This document shows positions 1-9,057 of a DNA stretch of 48,603 nt, in pieces. Each line of letters starts with the position of its first letter. Within the stretch, counting starts at the first letter, position 1. Source of the DNA: Anaerolineae bacterium (GTDB taxonomy: Bacteria; Chloroflexota; Anaerolineae; Aggregatilineales; Phototrophicaceae); the NCBI GenBank assembly GCA_022842885.1, contig JALHOR010000036.1, positions 1-48,603 of the forward strand, written 5' to 3'. Both the position numbers and the translations under genes were made by a program. The notes below the pieces were generated by a model. That model was not told the DNA's origin, ran no database searches, and worked only from the letters and a program-made list of their open reading frames with translations.

Positions 1-281
<281 letters not shown>

Positions 282-365
282 TCTGCCAACGCTTTTGTAA
301 CCAACTTCATGCGATGGATTGATATTTCATGACATTGCATGTTTTCCATAAATTCGTTATAGTCA

Positions 366-391
366 GGGTGCTATTTTTAGCACCCTTTTTT
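366..391 (+). terminator. Intrinsic terminator after rpoB
   Basis: A perfect 7-bp stem GGGTGCT/AGCACCC with a 6-nt loop is followed by six T. It ends rpoB transcription before the kinase gene. Confidence 0.9.
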
Positions 392-432
392 GTTGCCTAA
401 CATCCAAATCTGTCGTGGGGGCAGATGGTGTC

Positions 433-3400
433 ATGACGAATCTCATTGGCAAGACCATCAATGGGTATGAATTTAAGAGTCTCATCGGCAAAGGCGGTTA
501 TGGCGAAGTCTATCTCGCCCGTGATAACCTCAACCGCGATGTAGCGATTAAGGTCATTCTGCCCGAAAATGCCAGCAACCCGCGTTTTAAAGAACGCTTT
601 GAGCGCGAAGCACGCACCGTCGCCAGCCTAGAAAGCCAGAGCAATCGCATCATCCCTCTTTACAATTTCTGGCAAGATGACACTGGTGCTTATCTTGTCA
701 TGCGTTATGTGAAGGGCAGTAATTTACGGGCGCTGCTCAAGAAAAAAGACAAGTTCAGTCCACAAGAAACCGCCACTTATTTAGACCAGCTTGCCGATGC
801 GTTGTCAACAGCGCATAGCAATGATGTTATTCACCGCGACATCAAGCCCGAAAATATCCTGCTGGACGAAAATGGCAATTTATACCTGAGCGATTTTGGT
901 ATCGCCCGCGATGTTAATGTCAGTTCAGGTGCTACCACCACCCACACCGCTATGGCAGGCACGCCCGGTTATTCTTCGCCCGAACAAATCACGGGTAAGC
1001 CCGTTACCAAACAGACCGATATTTACAGTCTGGGCATTATGCTTTACGAGATGCTGACGGGTCATCGTCCCTTTAAGGGCGAAGATGATATGGATGATTT
1101 GGAACAACATATCATCGCCGCGCTGCCCTCGCTCAAGCCACTGCGCTACCGCAATTATGCCGCGCTGGATGCGGTGCTTCAAAAAGCGACTGCCAAAAAG
1201 CCCTCAGAACGTTACCAAAATGTGCGTGATTTGGCGCAGGATTTCCGAGAAGCTGTCAAAGGCAGCGGTATCGTTCCACGCAAATTAACGCCGCAATATG
1301 TGTTAAACGGTGTGCTGCTGTTGGTGGTTGTGATTCTGACATTTATTTTATTTTTTGAAGAAATCGAAATCATTTTTCTGGCATTCGGTGCGATTGCCGT
1401 CTTAGCCGCAGCGATTTTTTTGCAAGGGCGCGACATCCAGACCGATTTTTTGAATTATGTTCTGGAACATTTAGATGATGTGCCGCTGACAATCGTGCTG
1501 TTTTTGGTCATATTTGGCTTGAGTGCCGGCATCGGGGTTCGCTATGATTTGATTGATACCATTCAACAAGCGATTCAACCCGCCCCTACAGCCACACCGA
1601 CCCCGACTTTGACACCAACGGATACACCGACCCTCACCCCTACGCAAACCCCCACGCCATCTTATACACCCACACCGTCTAACACGCCGACCGCGACAAA
1701 AACCCCTACGCCTTCGCATACACCTACGCTGCCCGTGCCGGTGGCGCTACTGCGGCAGGATATGGCGCTGCGGACGGGACCCAGCAGTCAATATGCAGCG
1801 GCGGATACATTGGTGGATGATACCGAAGTGGAAGTGATGGGTATCAGCGATGACGGTTTATGGTTGCTCGTTTTGCTGCCTAATGGGGATGAAGGCTGGC
1901 TGCGGAATTCACGGGCATTTTTGCAAACGATGGGTGATTTGGCGGCACTACCGATTGTAGAGGCGCCCACCATGACGCCGACCCATACAGCCACATCCAC
2001 CGATACACCCACGAACACGCCGACCCGCACACCGAGTCCGACGAAAACAGCGACACCCACCGCGACTTATACCCATACGCCGACCGCAACCCATACGCCC
2101 ACCGATACGCCGACGAGTACGGCAACCAACACGCCGACGAATACAGCAACCAATACCCCTACCAATACAGCAACGCACACGCCAACTTATACACCGACGG
2201 CTACACCAACACCTACGCCCACCAACACACCCACACCGACGCGCACGCCCACACCAGAAATTTCGGCAACCCCCACGCCTATCCCCGGTTTTGGTACGGT
2301 GATTTTTAATAATGATTGGGTGCCGTTCACAGAAAATTTTGGCGGCGTGGATATGGTGCTAGTGCCACGCGGTTGCTTCCTGATGGGCGATGAAAATAAA
2401 GCCAACGAAAATCCGGTTACGCAGCAGTGTTTTGATGACCCCTTCTGGTTAGACAAGACCGAGACGACACTGCAACAATATTTGCAATGCATCAATGCGG
2501 GTTTCTGTTCGCGCCCGCCTGCTATCGGGCAAATTCCCACCGGACAGCACCCGATGACGCATGTCACTTGGGCGCAGGCAAAAAGTTACTGCGAATGGCG
2601 CGGCGGCACTTTGCCGACAGAAGCGCAGTGGGAATATGCGGCACGCGGCGTTGAAGCGTGGGTGTATCCTTGGGGCAATGAATGGGATGGCGCTTTAGCC
2701 GTTTGGAATGTTGAAACTTCAACCACCGTCGGCAGTCTGATAGATGGCGCGTCGTGGGTTGGCGCATTGGATATGGCGGGCAATGTCTGGGAATGGACAA
2801 GCTCACTTGCCAAACGCTATCCCTATTCAGTGGCGTCGCATGAAGGCGGCAGCGCAGGCGAAAGCCGCACAATTCGTGGGTCTGCCTTTAATCGCAATGA
2901 CCCCGATATTTTCCGGTTAGCGTATCGCGGGACTGCCCCGGCAGATGTGAACGATGAACGTTTTGGGCTGCGTTGTGCGTTAGAATATGGCGCAACTCCC
3001 GGCAATGATTTGACTTCGCCGCGTGGAGGCATCGTTGGGATTGCCGGTTTCCCCGGTGGGCAAGCTATCGTTTATAACACCCAATGGACGCCCATTACCC
3101 AGAGTTTCAGCGGCGTAGAGATGGTCTTCGTGCCACGCGGCTGTTTTACGATGGGGCGCGAAAGCAGCGACGACGATTATAAAGATGAAAGCCCCACCAG
3201 TCGCCAATGTTTTGAAAAACCGTTCTGGATAGACCGTTACGAAGTTACCAATGAACAATTTACGAGCTTAGGCGGGCAAGCTGACCGCGACAGCGGCAAT
3301 ATGTCGCCGGAATTCCCGCGTGAAAATGTCACATGGTTTGAGGCAGTCGCATTTTGTGCCAGTCGCGGCGGACGTTTACCGAGCGAAGCCGAATGGGAAT

Positions 3401-4125
3401 ATGCTGCCCGCGGTCCCGATGGCATGTTCTTCCCATGGGGAGAACGGTGGGTGACAGGCAATTCAATTTGGCAAAATACTTCCGGTGGTGATACTGACCC
3501 GGTAGGTAGTCGTCCCGATGGCATATCATGGGTTGGTGCGAATGATATGATCGGCAATGTGTGGGAATGGACGACATCTTTGTTTCAGCCCTATCCCTAT
3601 GATGGGCTGGACGGGCGCGAAAGCATGGAAGGCAGCGGCGATACGGGTCGCGTGCTGCGCGGTGGCGCGTTCTATTCGTTTGAGGAAAGTATCCTGAATG
3701 GCGTGAATCGCTTCTGGTGGGAAGCGGGTAGGCGCGAAGATAGTTTCGGCATTCGCTGCGTGCGCGATTATCGAGACGGCGATGTTAGCCCGGATGTGCT
3801 GCCCTTTATCCCAACTGCCGCACCCACATCCCCCGCCGTCCTGACGGAAGCCGCTGCAAAAGAAACCGGTGGCGTAGACGATTTAAGCGTGGGCATTACT
3901 GCCCAAGTCTTTGCCAGCGATGGCGATAAGCTCAATGTGCGCGACGGTGCCGGCATCAATTACAACCGCGTCACGCGGCTAGAATCCGGCACGATTGTCG
4001 AAATTATTGGCGGACCCACAGAAGCCGATGGCTATCGTTGGTGGCAAATTCGTACCGATAGCGGCGTTGTGGGTTGGTCAGTGGATTTTGCTGATAACGA
4101 ACAAACGCTGATTCCGTTGGAGTAA
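433..4125 (+). CDS. Transmembrane Ser/Thr kinase with SH3b and two FGE-sulfatase-like domains
   Basis: 1230 residues. Kinase domain at ~10-280: glycine loop GKGGYGEVYLARD, Lys in VAIKVI, catalytic HRDIKPEN, DFG, and GTPGYSSPEQ as activation segment, so it should be active. Three membrane helices follow (~289-372), then a Thr/Pro linker (~382-432), an SH3b domain (~434-500), a longer Thr/Pro linker (~511-617), two FGE-sulfatase/C-lectin-like domains (~622-852 and ~876-1112) and a C-terminal SH3b domain (~1154-1230). The kinase should be cytoplasmic and the SH3b/FGE part outside, suggesting a receptor kinase sensing cell wall or another ligand. Both FGE domains keep the MGDE/MGRE and RG-F-RC fold motifs but lack the two catalytic cysteines of true formylglycine-generating enzymes, so a binding role is likelier. 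ATG 433 is preferred over GTG 415 because GGGGG lies 11 nt upstream and the kinase fold starts right after it. Confidence 0.93.
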   Translation: MTNLIGKTINGYEFKSLIGKGGYGEVYLARDNLNRDVAIKVILPENASNPRFKERFEREARTVASLESQSNRIIPLYNFWQDDTGAYLVMRYVKGSNLRALLKKKDKFSPQETATYLDQLADALSTAHSNDVIHRDIKPENILLDENGNLYLSDFGIARDVNVSSGATTTHTAMAGTPGYSSPEQITGKPVTKQTDIYSLGIMLYEMLTGHRPFKGEDDMDDLEQHIIAALPSLKPLRYRNYAALDAVLQKATAKKPSERYQNVRDLAQDFREAVKGSGIVPRKLTPQYVLNGVLLLVVVILTFILFFEEIEIIFLAFGAIAVLAAAIFLQGRDIQTDFLNYVLEHLDDVPLTIVLFLVIFGLSAGIGVRYDLIDTIQQAIQPAPTATPTPTLTPTDTPTLTPTQTPTPSYTPTPSNTPTATKTPTPSHTPTLPVPVALLRQDMALRTGPSSQYAAADTLVDDTEVEVMGISDDGLWLLVLLPNGDEGWLRNSRAFLQTMGDLAALPIVEAPTMTPTHTATSTDTPTNTPTRTPSPTKTATPTATYTHTPTATHTPTDTPTSTATNTPTNTATNTPTNTATHTPTYTPTATPTPTPTNTPTPTRTPTPEISATPTPIPGFGTVIFNNDWVPFTENFGGVDMVLVPRGCFLMGDENKANENPVTQQCFDDPFWLDKTETTLQQYLQCINAGFCSRPPAIGQIPTGQHPMTHVTWAQAKSYCEWRGGTLPTEAQWEYAARGVEAWVYPWGNEWDGALAVWNVETSTTVGSLIDGASWVGALDMAGNVWEWTSSLAKRYPYSVASHEGGSAGESRTIRGSAFNRNDPDIFRLAYRGTAPADVNDERFGLRCALEYGATPGNDLTSPRGGIVGIAGFPGGQAIVYNTQWTPITQSFSGVEMVFVPRGCFTMGRESSDDDYKDESPTSRQCFEKPFWIDRYEVTNEQFTSLGGQADRDSGNMSPEFPRENVTWFEAVAFCASRGGRLPSEAEWEYAARGPDGMFFPWGERWVTGNSIWQNTSGGDTDPVGSRPDGISWVGANDMIGNVWEWTTSLFQPYPYDGLDGRESMEGSGDTGRVLRGGAFYSFEESILNGVNRFWWEAGRREDSFGIRCVRDYRDGDVSPDVLPFIPTAAPTSPAVLTEAAAKETGGVDDLSVGITAQVFASDGDKLNVRDGAGINYNRVTRLESGTIVEIIGGPTEADGYRWWQIRTDSGVVGWSVDFADNEQTLIPLE
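1582..1730 (+). repeat. Thr/Pro low-complexity linker, first block
   Basis: Tandem degenerate ACNCCNACN-type units encode (T/P/S)-rich residues between the membrane helices and the first SH3b domain of the kinase. It is probably an extended extracytoplasmic stalk. Length is likely to vary between strains. Confidence 0.85.
1966..2280 (+). repeat. Thr/Pro low-complexity linker, second block
   Basis: About 105 codons of repeating TPT/TAT/TNTPT units between the first SH3b and first FGE-like domain. Protein-level low complexity, not a CRISPR or a non-coding repeat. Confidence 0.85.
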
Positions 4126-4185
4126 TTAGAAGTTGATTTATAAATGTAATAACTCGTTATTTTATCGTTTTTGAATTGTGACTAC

Positions 4186-4220
4186 GCTGATAGCTTTCAG
4201 CGGTCAGCTATCAGCTTTTC
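4186..4220. terminator. Hairpin repeat between convergent genes
   Basis: A perfect 10-bp inverted repeat GCTGATAGCT/AGCTATCAGC with a 10-nt loop, followed by TTTTCTCTTTT, sits in the 168-nt gap between the kinase end and the convergent TolB-like gene. Bases 4191-4219 recur with one mismatch at 46760-46788, also between convergent gene ends. It is likely the kinase gene's terminator and part of a dispersed repeat family. Confidence 0.7.
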
Positions 4221-4293
4221 TCTTTTGGCACATCTCTTAGCGGTGAATTATTGCTGTATTTTCTTGGCATTTTTGCAGTTCAATCAATTCTCC

Positions 4294-5448
4294 CTACGGC
4301 AGCACCCAACGCGGATAAAAGGCATTTTCAATCAGGCGTTTGATGTCGCCGCTGGTCATATCACGCCACCAGACTTCGGGTTTAGCATCGGCAACACCCA
4401 ACGCGAATCGCTGGAATAATAATTTGTCTCCGGTGCGATTCCAGTCAAAAAAACCATGCGTGTATTGGGCGTCCACAGCCAACGGTTCGACGCTGCCATC
4501 GCTGGCTTGCATAAGATAAAGTTGATAACCCTGCGTGAAGCGGTCATCCAAATAACGGCGCGAAATTGCCAACTGCTGCCCATCAGGATGCCAGCGGGCA
4601 TTTTCATCTTCAGCAGGTTCGCTTTCGGGCGTTAAGCGGCGGAATTGCAGCCCATCTAAATCAGCAATTTTGAGATAAGAGGCGATTCTATCGGGACGTT
4701 GTTCAATATCGGGGAAGACCAACTGCTTGCCATTGGGTGCAAGTGTCCCCACGCTGCCATTGCTGCCCGGAATAAATTTCAGGGTGCGTTCCCCTTCGGA
4801 GGGCGCGAAATTGTAAACCAAGACGCCCGGATTGGCAATATCGGCGCTGAAAAAGGCAATCGTGCCACCATCGGCGCTCCACTGTGGCGAATGCCCAATC
4901 AACTGCGAATCTTCGGAGAGAGGGCGGGTACTGTAGGGTTGCGTCGTCAAATCCAATAACCAAATGCGAATCGCGCCTGTGCCGGAAGTTACGCCCGTGT
5001 TCACGGTCTGCCGTTCATAGGCGATGACTTTGCCCCCAATTTGAAATTCCGGCGTGCGGCAGTCGGCATTTTCCGCGACACAATTGGTCAACTGCTGCGT
5101 TTGGCGCGTGCGTAAATCGAGCAACCACAAGTCATTCAGCGTGGTTTGCGGGTCGCGGACAGCATAGGCGATAAAATGCCCATCGGGACTCACGCTAAAA
5201 TTCCACACACCGCCGGGTGTATTGGTCAATTGCATGGCAGACGCCGAATCATTAACGGGCATCATCCAAATATTTTGAATGCCGCCATACGCCGGATACA
5301 AATAAGCCACTGTTGCTCCGGCACGTTCTGGGCTGCCAATGTAACTCACTAGCACGATTGCTGTGAGCAAGAGTGCCGCTACCAACCAAACAGTCACATC
5401 AAACCGCGAAAAACGTGCTGCCGATTTTTTTGCTTTGTCATCGCTCAT
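4294..5448 (-). CDS. Membrane-anchored TolB/WD40-like beta-propeller protein
   Basis: 384 residues. An N-terminal anchor helix (~17-38, VTVWLVAALLLTAIVLVSYI) is followed by TolB/PD40-type blades with repeated S-P-D-G / W-H-P-D-G turns (SVSPDGHFIAYA, ARWHPDGQQLAIS) and W-L-L-D-L strands. The propeller should sit outside the membrane and probably binds a protein or ligand; no catalytic motif is seen. Last gene of a four-gene minus-strand group. The upstream TIGR03943-like gene's TAA is 10 nt from its ATG, and the AAGG ribosome site overlaps that stop, implying translational coupling. The specific role is unknown. Confidence 0.85.
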   Translation of the reverse strand: MSDDKAKKSAARFSRFDVTVWLVAALLLTAIVLVSYIGSPERAGATVAYLYPAYGGIQNIWMMPVNDSASAMQLTNTPGGVWNFSVSPDGHFIAYAVRDPQTTLNDLWLLDLRTRQTQQLTNCVAENADCRTPEFQIGGKVIAYERQTVNTGVTSGTGAIRIWLLDLTTQPYSTRPLSEDSQLIGHSPQWSADGGTIAFFSADIANPGVLVYNFAPSEGERTLKFIPGSNGSVGTLAPNGKQLVFPDIEQRPDRIASYLKIADLDGLQFRRLTPESEPAEDENARWHPDGQQLAISRRYLDDRFTQGYQLYLMQASDGSVEPLAVDAQYTHGFFDWNRTGDKLLFQRFALGVADAKPEVWWRDMTSGDIKRLIENAFYPRWVLP

Positions 5449-5457
5449 GGCGCTGCC

Positions 5458-6201
5458 TTATGAATACAAATAGGGATTTTGCGGCACTTCTATCGGTTCG
5501 ATGCTCACAGGCTGAATCACGGGCAGCAATTCGCCGCGGAACGTTTGCGCTTCCAGTGTCCCCTGAATCCGAACCCATGTGCCTTCTGGCATAGCAGCCC
5601 CTTCGGCATCTATAATCGGCATTCCGATAGCAAAGGCATCGGCAACGCAGCACGACATGGTGAAGCGTGCCACCATAAAATGACCTTCGGGCATATCCGG
5701 TTCACGATAAATAAAGCCGTCAACACTGACGGGCAGCCCATTAAATTGTGCCGCATTATTGACGCGATTAAATTCTTGCAACCATTCTAAGATATTGCGT
5801 TCTTCCGGTGGACGCACATATGCCGACGCGGTGCGTGCCGCCACTGAATCCATGCTGACGCTGCCGTTAATAGCACTCGCGGTTAAAGGCTGTGAGGGTA
5901 TCAGAAAACCGGTTATCAAAGGGATAAAAATGAGCAGCAAGCCGCCCCACGTTAAGGGCGTGTGCGTGCTATGAACAGAGGATGTTGGCACACTCATCTG
6001 AATAAGTTGCCATACTTGCCACACGCCAATCAGCAAAAATAAGGCAGCGGCGAGATACGTCAGCCATTGAAAGCGCAGGTTGATATAATTCGAGAGGCTG
6101 CCAGTGGCAATTAACACGATAAAATACAAACTCATGCCTAACAACACGAGGGCTTTGCCCCATTCGCGCCAACGCATAGTACGAGGAGTAGTGGGAGTCA
6201 T
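5458..6201 (-). CDS. TIGR03943/YcgQ-like membrane protein (DUF1980)
   Basis: 247 residues. Three N-terminal membrane helices (ALVLLGMSLYFIVLIATGSL, LTYLAAALFLLIGVW, GGLLLIFIPLITGFLIP) and a C-terminal globular domain with the FTMSCCVADA and TWVRIQGTL motifs of the TIGR03943/DUF1980 family. In other bacteria this protein pairs with a YcgR-type permease (DUF318) in a putative metal or sulfur transporter. No such permease is in this window, so the partner is elsewhere or absent. ATG 6201 is chosen over the longer frame starting at 6351 because GGAAAG lies 9 nt upstream and the longer start would overlap the preceding gene by 107 nt. Confidence 0.85.
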   Translation of the reverse strand: MTPTTPRTMRWREWGKALVLLGMSLYFIVLIATGSLSNYINLRFQWLTYLAAALFLLIGVWQVWQLIQMSVPTSSVHSTHTPLTWGGLLLIFIPLITGFLIPSQPLTASAINGSVSMDSVAARTASAYVRPPEERNILEWLQEFNRVNNAAQFNGLPVSVDGFIYREPDMPEGHFMVARFTMSCCVADAFAIGMPIIDAEGAAMPEGTWVRIQGTLEAQTFRGELLPVIQPVSIEPIEVPQNPYLYS

Positions 6202-6244
6202 GCTGTGTCGCTTTCCATGCTCAGTGGTCGGATGATATGACGTT

Positions 6245-6565
6245 TTACGATTTTGCGGCAGTGCTTTTCTCCACAAAGGCATTGTACTCGTCAGCCGTGA
6301 CGAATTTGCCATTTTCAACAGCTTGTTCGATGATATTGCGATTTTTGTCAAACCTCAAGGTGATTTCCGCCTGAAACGGGCAGCGTGTGCCGCTAACCAT
6401 CTTCCGCAGGATATAACCTTCGCCATCATCTGCCAATGAAGGGTGAGTCACGGCATCCACCCGAACTTGCACAATTTCTTGGCACCACTTGGGTTGAACA
6501 TAAAAATAGAGTGCTGTATCTGGACGGGCAGATGAACCGCCAAATAATTTTCGCAGAAAATTCAT
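6245..6565 (-). CDS. Conserved hypothetical protein, 106 aa
   Basis: Starts MNFLRKLFGG and is soluble, with no signal or membrane helix. It has two Cys (KWCQEIV near residue 28, GTRCPFQAEI near residue 62), a positively charged middle and an acidic/polar tail. Begins 12 nt after the SGNH gene's stop codon with AGGGA upstream, so it belongs to the same operon. I do not recognise the family. The KWCQ...RCPF spacing could suit a small metal site, but this is speculation. Confidence 0.65.
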   Translation of the reverse strand: MNFLRKLFGGSSARPDTALYFYVQPKWCQEIVQVRVDAVTHPSLADDGEGYILRKMVSGTRCPFQAEITLRFDKNRNIIEQAVENGKFVTADEYNAFVEKSTAAKS

Positions 6566-6577
6566 GGATGATTGTCC

Positions 6578-7735
6578 CTATTCTACTGAAACTAATCCTT
6601 GTTGTATGAGTAAATCGGCTAATGTGCGTGCCGTAACCAAATTGCCATACACGGACAGATGCCCATCGCCGCTATACATCATCGCGCCAGCACCGGGCGC
6701 ATTCGGGTCGCCGCTGTTATCCGGGTTATAATACATCAAATAGACGGTGGCAATATCCCCGGCTTGGCGCAATATGGGCAGCATATCCAAATAGAGAATG
6801 TCGTTTTCGCCAGTGACGCGCTGCAAAAATTGCTGCGGCACATCCGGCATTTTTTTTTCAGTGGGATGCTGCGATAAATCCGGGAATGCCACCAGCACCA
6901 ACGGGATGTTGCGCTCTTTTAATGCCGCCGTCATCTCTGCCAAAATCTGCTCGTACTGCTGCCAAAATGGCTGATGTTCGGGCGCATCCGGCTGTAAAAA
7001 GGTGATATTTTCATAGAGCCGAGTCATATCAGGCAGTGCCGGAATAATCTGTCCGACTTGCTGCTCGGTTTGCCATTCGACATAGCCGTAACGCACCAAG
7101 CGCCACAGGCTGTATAGCGCCACATTCGTCTGTAACCAATCGCGCACGCCAGAGGGGGCGATGATGCTTTGCGCCTGCCCTAAGACCACATCGCGGGCAA
7201 AATATTGGCGCATGGTGGGATGCAAATCAAAAATATCGTTGGTATAAAACCCCAAAATCACGATGTCTGGATTTAATGCCAAGCCTTTTTCCTGCAAATA
7301 TGCCCATTCATCCGCAATGGTATAACCCGGAATTCCGGCGTTCAACACTTGAACGCGGTTCGCTAGCAATTCATTCAGGCGTTCTTCCAACCGTGACGGA
7401 AAGGCTTCTTGATTATGGACATAAAAGCCATAGGTGAAGGAATCGCCAATGGCAAGAATTCGCAGCACATTTTCATCAGGATTCAGTTCATCTATATTTC
7501 GCAAGCCGACGCTGTTGGTACGCAGATAATACGGGCGCGTGGGATAAAGCCGTTCTACGCTATCAATATTCGGCAGCAAATCACCGTAGCCGCTGGTGCT
7601 GTAGCCAAACGCCACTTCCACCCGCTGCGCCACACTATCCGAGCGCCACAACAGCACCCGTGCAATGCCTTCGGCAGATAAGAGCATCAGGAAGGTGATG
7701 AGGATAATAATCAATGTTGAACGAACTAATTTCAT
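6578..7735 (-). CDS. SGNH/GDSL hydrolase-like protein, membrane anchored
   Basis: 385 residues. The N-terminal signal anchor (LIIILITFLMLLSAEGIARVLL) is followed by an SGNH domain: block I ILAIGDSFTYG near residue 95 (nucleophile Ser), a TND block III equivalent (FYTNDIFD) and block V GDGHLSVYGN with the Asp/His pair near the C-terminus. The family hydrolyses or transfers acyl groups on exported lipids or glycans, e.g. polysaccharide O-acetyl groups. The active site should face outwards. First gene of the minus-strand group ending at 4294. No good Shine-Dalgarno precedes ATG 7735. Confidence 0.85.
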   Translation of the reverse strand: MKLVRSTLIIILITFLMLLSAEGIARVLLWRSDSVAQRVEVAFGYSTSGYGDLLPNIDSVERLYPTRPYYLRTNSVGLRNIDELNPDENVLRILAIGDSFTYGFYVHNQEAFPSRLEERLNELLANRVQVLNAGIPGYTIADEWAYLQEKGLALNPDIVILGFYTNDIFDLHPTMRQYFARDVVLGQAQSIIAPSGVRDWLQTNVALYSLWRLVRYGYVEWQTEQQVGQIIPALPDMTRLYENITFLQPDAPEHQPFWQQYEQILAEMTAALKERNIPLVLVAFPDLSQHPTEKKMPDVPQQFLQRVTGENDILYLDMLPILRQAGDIATVYLMYYNPDNSGDPNAPGAGAMMYSGDGHLSVYGNLVTARTLADLLIQQGLVSVE

Positions 7736-7794
7736 CGCAAAATCACAGAATATGGGTCGCTATCGCGCCAAATAGTATCACGCTGAGGCTACCC

Positions 7795-7823
7795 TTGCAC
7801 AGTACCCGCTTTTTTCCTATAAT
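7795..7823 (+). promoter_or_regulatory. Sigma-70-type promoter of tRNA-Lys
   Basis: TTGCAC (7795-7800), 17-nt spacer, TATAAT (7818-7823). The predicted start point is ~10 nt before the mature tRNA 5' end. Confidence 0.85.
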
Positions 7824-7840
7824 TTTGGATGAGCAATAAT

Positions 7841-7913
7841 GGCCTCGTAGCTCAATTGGCAGAGCAGTTGACTCTTAATCAATTGGTTGTAGGTTCGAGT
7901 CCTACCGGGGTCA
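7841..7913 (+). tRNA. tRNA-Lys (anticodon CUU)
   Basis: A complete cloverleaf. The acceptor stem is GGCCTCG/CGGGGTC with two wobbles, followed by T8 A9, a D stem GCTC/GAGC, anticodon stem GTTGA/TCAAT with loop CTCTTAA (CTT at 34-36), and a T arm GTAGG-TTCGAGT-CCTAC. The discriminator base is A. CCA is not encoded, so CCA-adding enzyme is needed. It stands alone with its own promoter and terminator. Confidence 0.95.
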
Positions 7914-7918
7914 TTGAT

Positions 7919-7950
7919 GCCCATCTCGCATGAGATGGGCTTTTTGTTTT
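7919..7950 (+). terminator. Intrinsic terminator of tRNA-Lys
   Basis: A perfect 9-bp stem GCCCATCTC/GAGATGGGC, loop GCAT, then TTTTTGTTTT. Confidence 0.92.
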
Positions 7951-8007
7951 GCGGAAGATGTTACGGATTGCCGATTTGTACGCCATTTCCACCTAACACA
8001 CTCCGCT

Positions 8008-9057
8008 TCATGTCGAATGTGTGGCAGTCGCCAATCCTTGCCAAACACCGTATAAATACATGATAGCTAAGGCACGGTCATATAACCCATAGCCTATTCG
8101 ACCTGTTTCGCCCCATATCATCCGACCATGGTCGGGGCGTAGTGGACCTGTGTAGTGAATATCCTGCAACGCTTGCAATACCTGCGGTATATCCACATTT
8201 CCTTTAGCATCTGAATGAGCGATTTCAACGAAACTTTTATCACCGGTGAGTTCAACATTCCGTACATGGGCAAAATGGATACGACCTGCAAACTGTCGAA
8301 TCATCGCAGGCAAGTTATTGTCTGGATCCGTACCCAACGAGCCGGTACAGAACGTCAGCCCATTATATGGACTATCCACAACATCCAGAATCCGTTGAAT
8401 TGAGTCTGCATCCCGCACAATACGCGGTAAACCAAAAATTGACCATGGAGGATCATCGGGGTGAAGCGCCAGTCGTACACCGGATTCTTCAGCAACAGGA
8501 ACAACACGTCGCAAGAAATAGGCGAGATTCTCGAATAATCGCTCCTCATCAATCTGGCGGTATTCGTCCATAATGGTCTGAATTTCATCACCCGTATAAC
8601 CACGTATCCACGCAACCCGTGCCTCAAGTCCCTTTGATAAATCGTAATTCAGCATATCGGTGTGATTATAAGAGGTGACAAAAGAGCCATCTGCCAGAGT
8701 AAATTTGATATCTGTTCGCATCCAGTCGAAAACAGGCATGAAATTGTAACATAGGACAGGAATGCCTGCCTTGCCCATATTCCGAACACTTTCACAGAAT
8801 ATTTCAATCAATGCATCCCGTTTTTCTGTACCTTTTTTAATTTCTTCTGAAATGGGAATACTTTCGATAACATCTAGGCTCAGGGGATACGCTTCCACCT
8901 GCTGTTTTAGCTTTTCAAAATCATCTTGAGTCCACACAACATCCGCATCTCGACCTTCTATCGTACCAACAATCCCGCGTACAACTGGGACTTGGGCGAT
9001 ATTTTGCAAAGAAACAGTGTCATTTTCCCCAAACCAACGCATGGTTATTTTCATCAT
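8008..9057 (-). CDS. uxuA: Mannonate dehydratase
   Basis: 349 residues, close to the shorter class of UxuA. D-mannonate dehydratase (EC 4.2.1.8) converts D-mannonate to 2-keto-3-deoxy-D-gluconate in hexuronate degradation; cytoplasmic, metal dependent. The N-terminus MRWFGENDTVSL, the IVGTIEG and LCYNFMPVFDWMRTD motifs, LALHPDDPPW and FCTGSLGTDPDNNL are typical, with metal-binding His/Cys/Asp residues preserved. Its ATG overlaps the SDR stop by one base (TAATG), so it is translationally coupled as the last gene of the operon. The second of two tandem ATGs could also serve as start. Confidence 0.95.
   Translation of the reverse strand: MMKITMRWFGENDTVSLQNIAQVPVVRGIVGTIEGRDADVVWTQDDFEKLKQQVEAYPLSLDVIESIPISEEIKKGTEKRDALIEIFCESVRNMGKAGIPVLCYNFMPVFDWMRTDIKFTLADGSFVTSYNHTDMLNYDLSKGLEARVAWIRGYTGDEIQTIMDEYRQIDEERLFENLAYFLRRVVPVAEESGVRLALHPDDPPWSIFGLPRIVRDADSIQRILDVVDSPYNGLTFCTGSLGTDPDNNLPAMIRQFAGRIHFAHVRNVELTGDKSFVEIAHSDAKGNVDIPQVLQALQDIHYTGPLRPDHGRMIWGETGRIGYGLYDRALAIMYLYGVWQGLATATHST

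Noticed and set aside
1582-2280. CRISPR-like or tandem non-coding repeat
   Set aside because: The periodicity is codon-based Thr/Pro repetition inside an intact reading frame without spacers.
433-4125. Target protein of a diversity-generating retroelement (FGE/C-lectin domain)
   Set aside because: No reverse transcriptase or template repeat is visible, and an SH3b domain follows the FGE domains, so the variable-region position does not fit.
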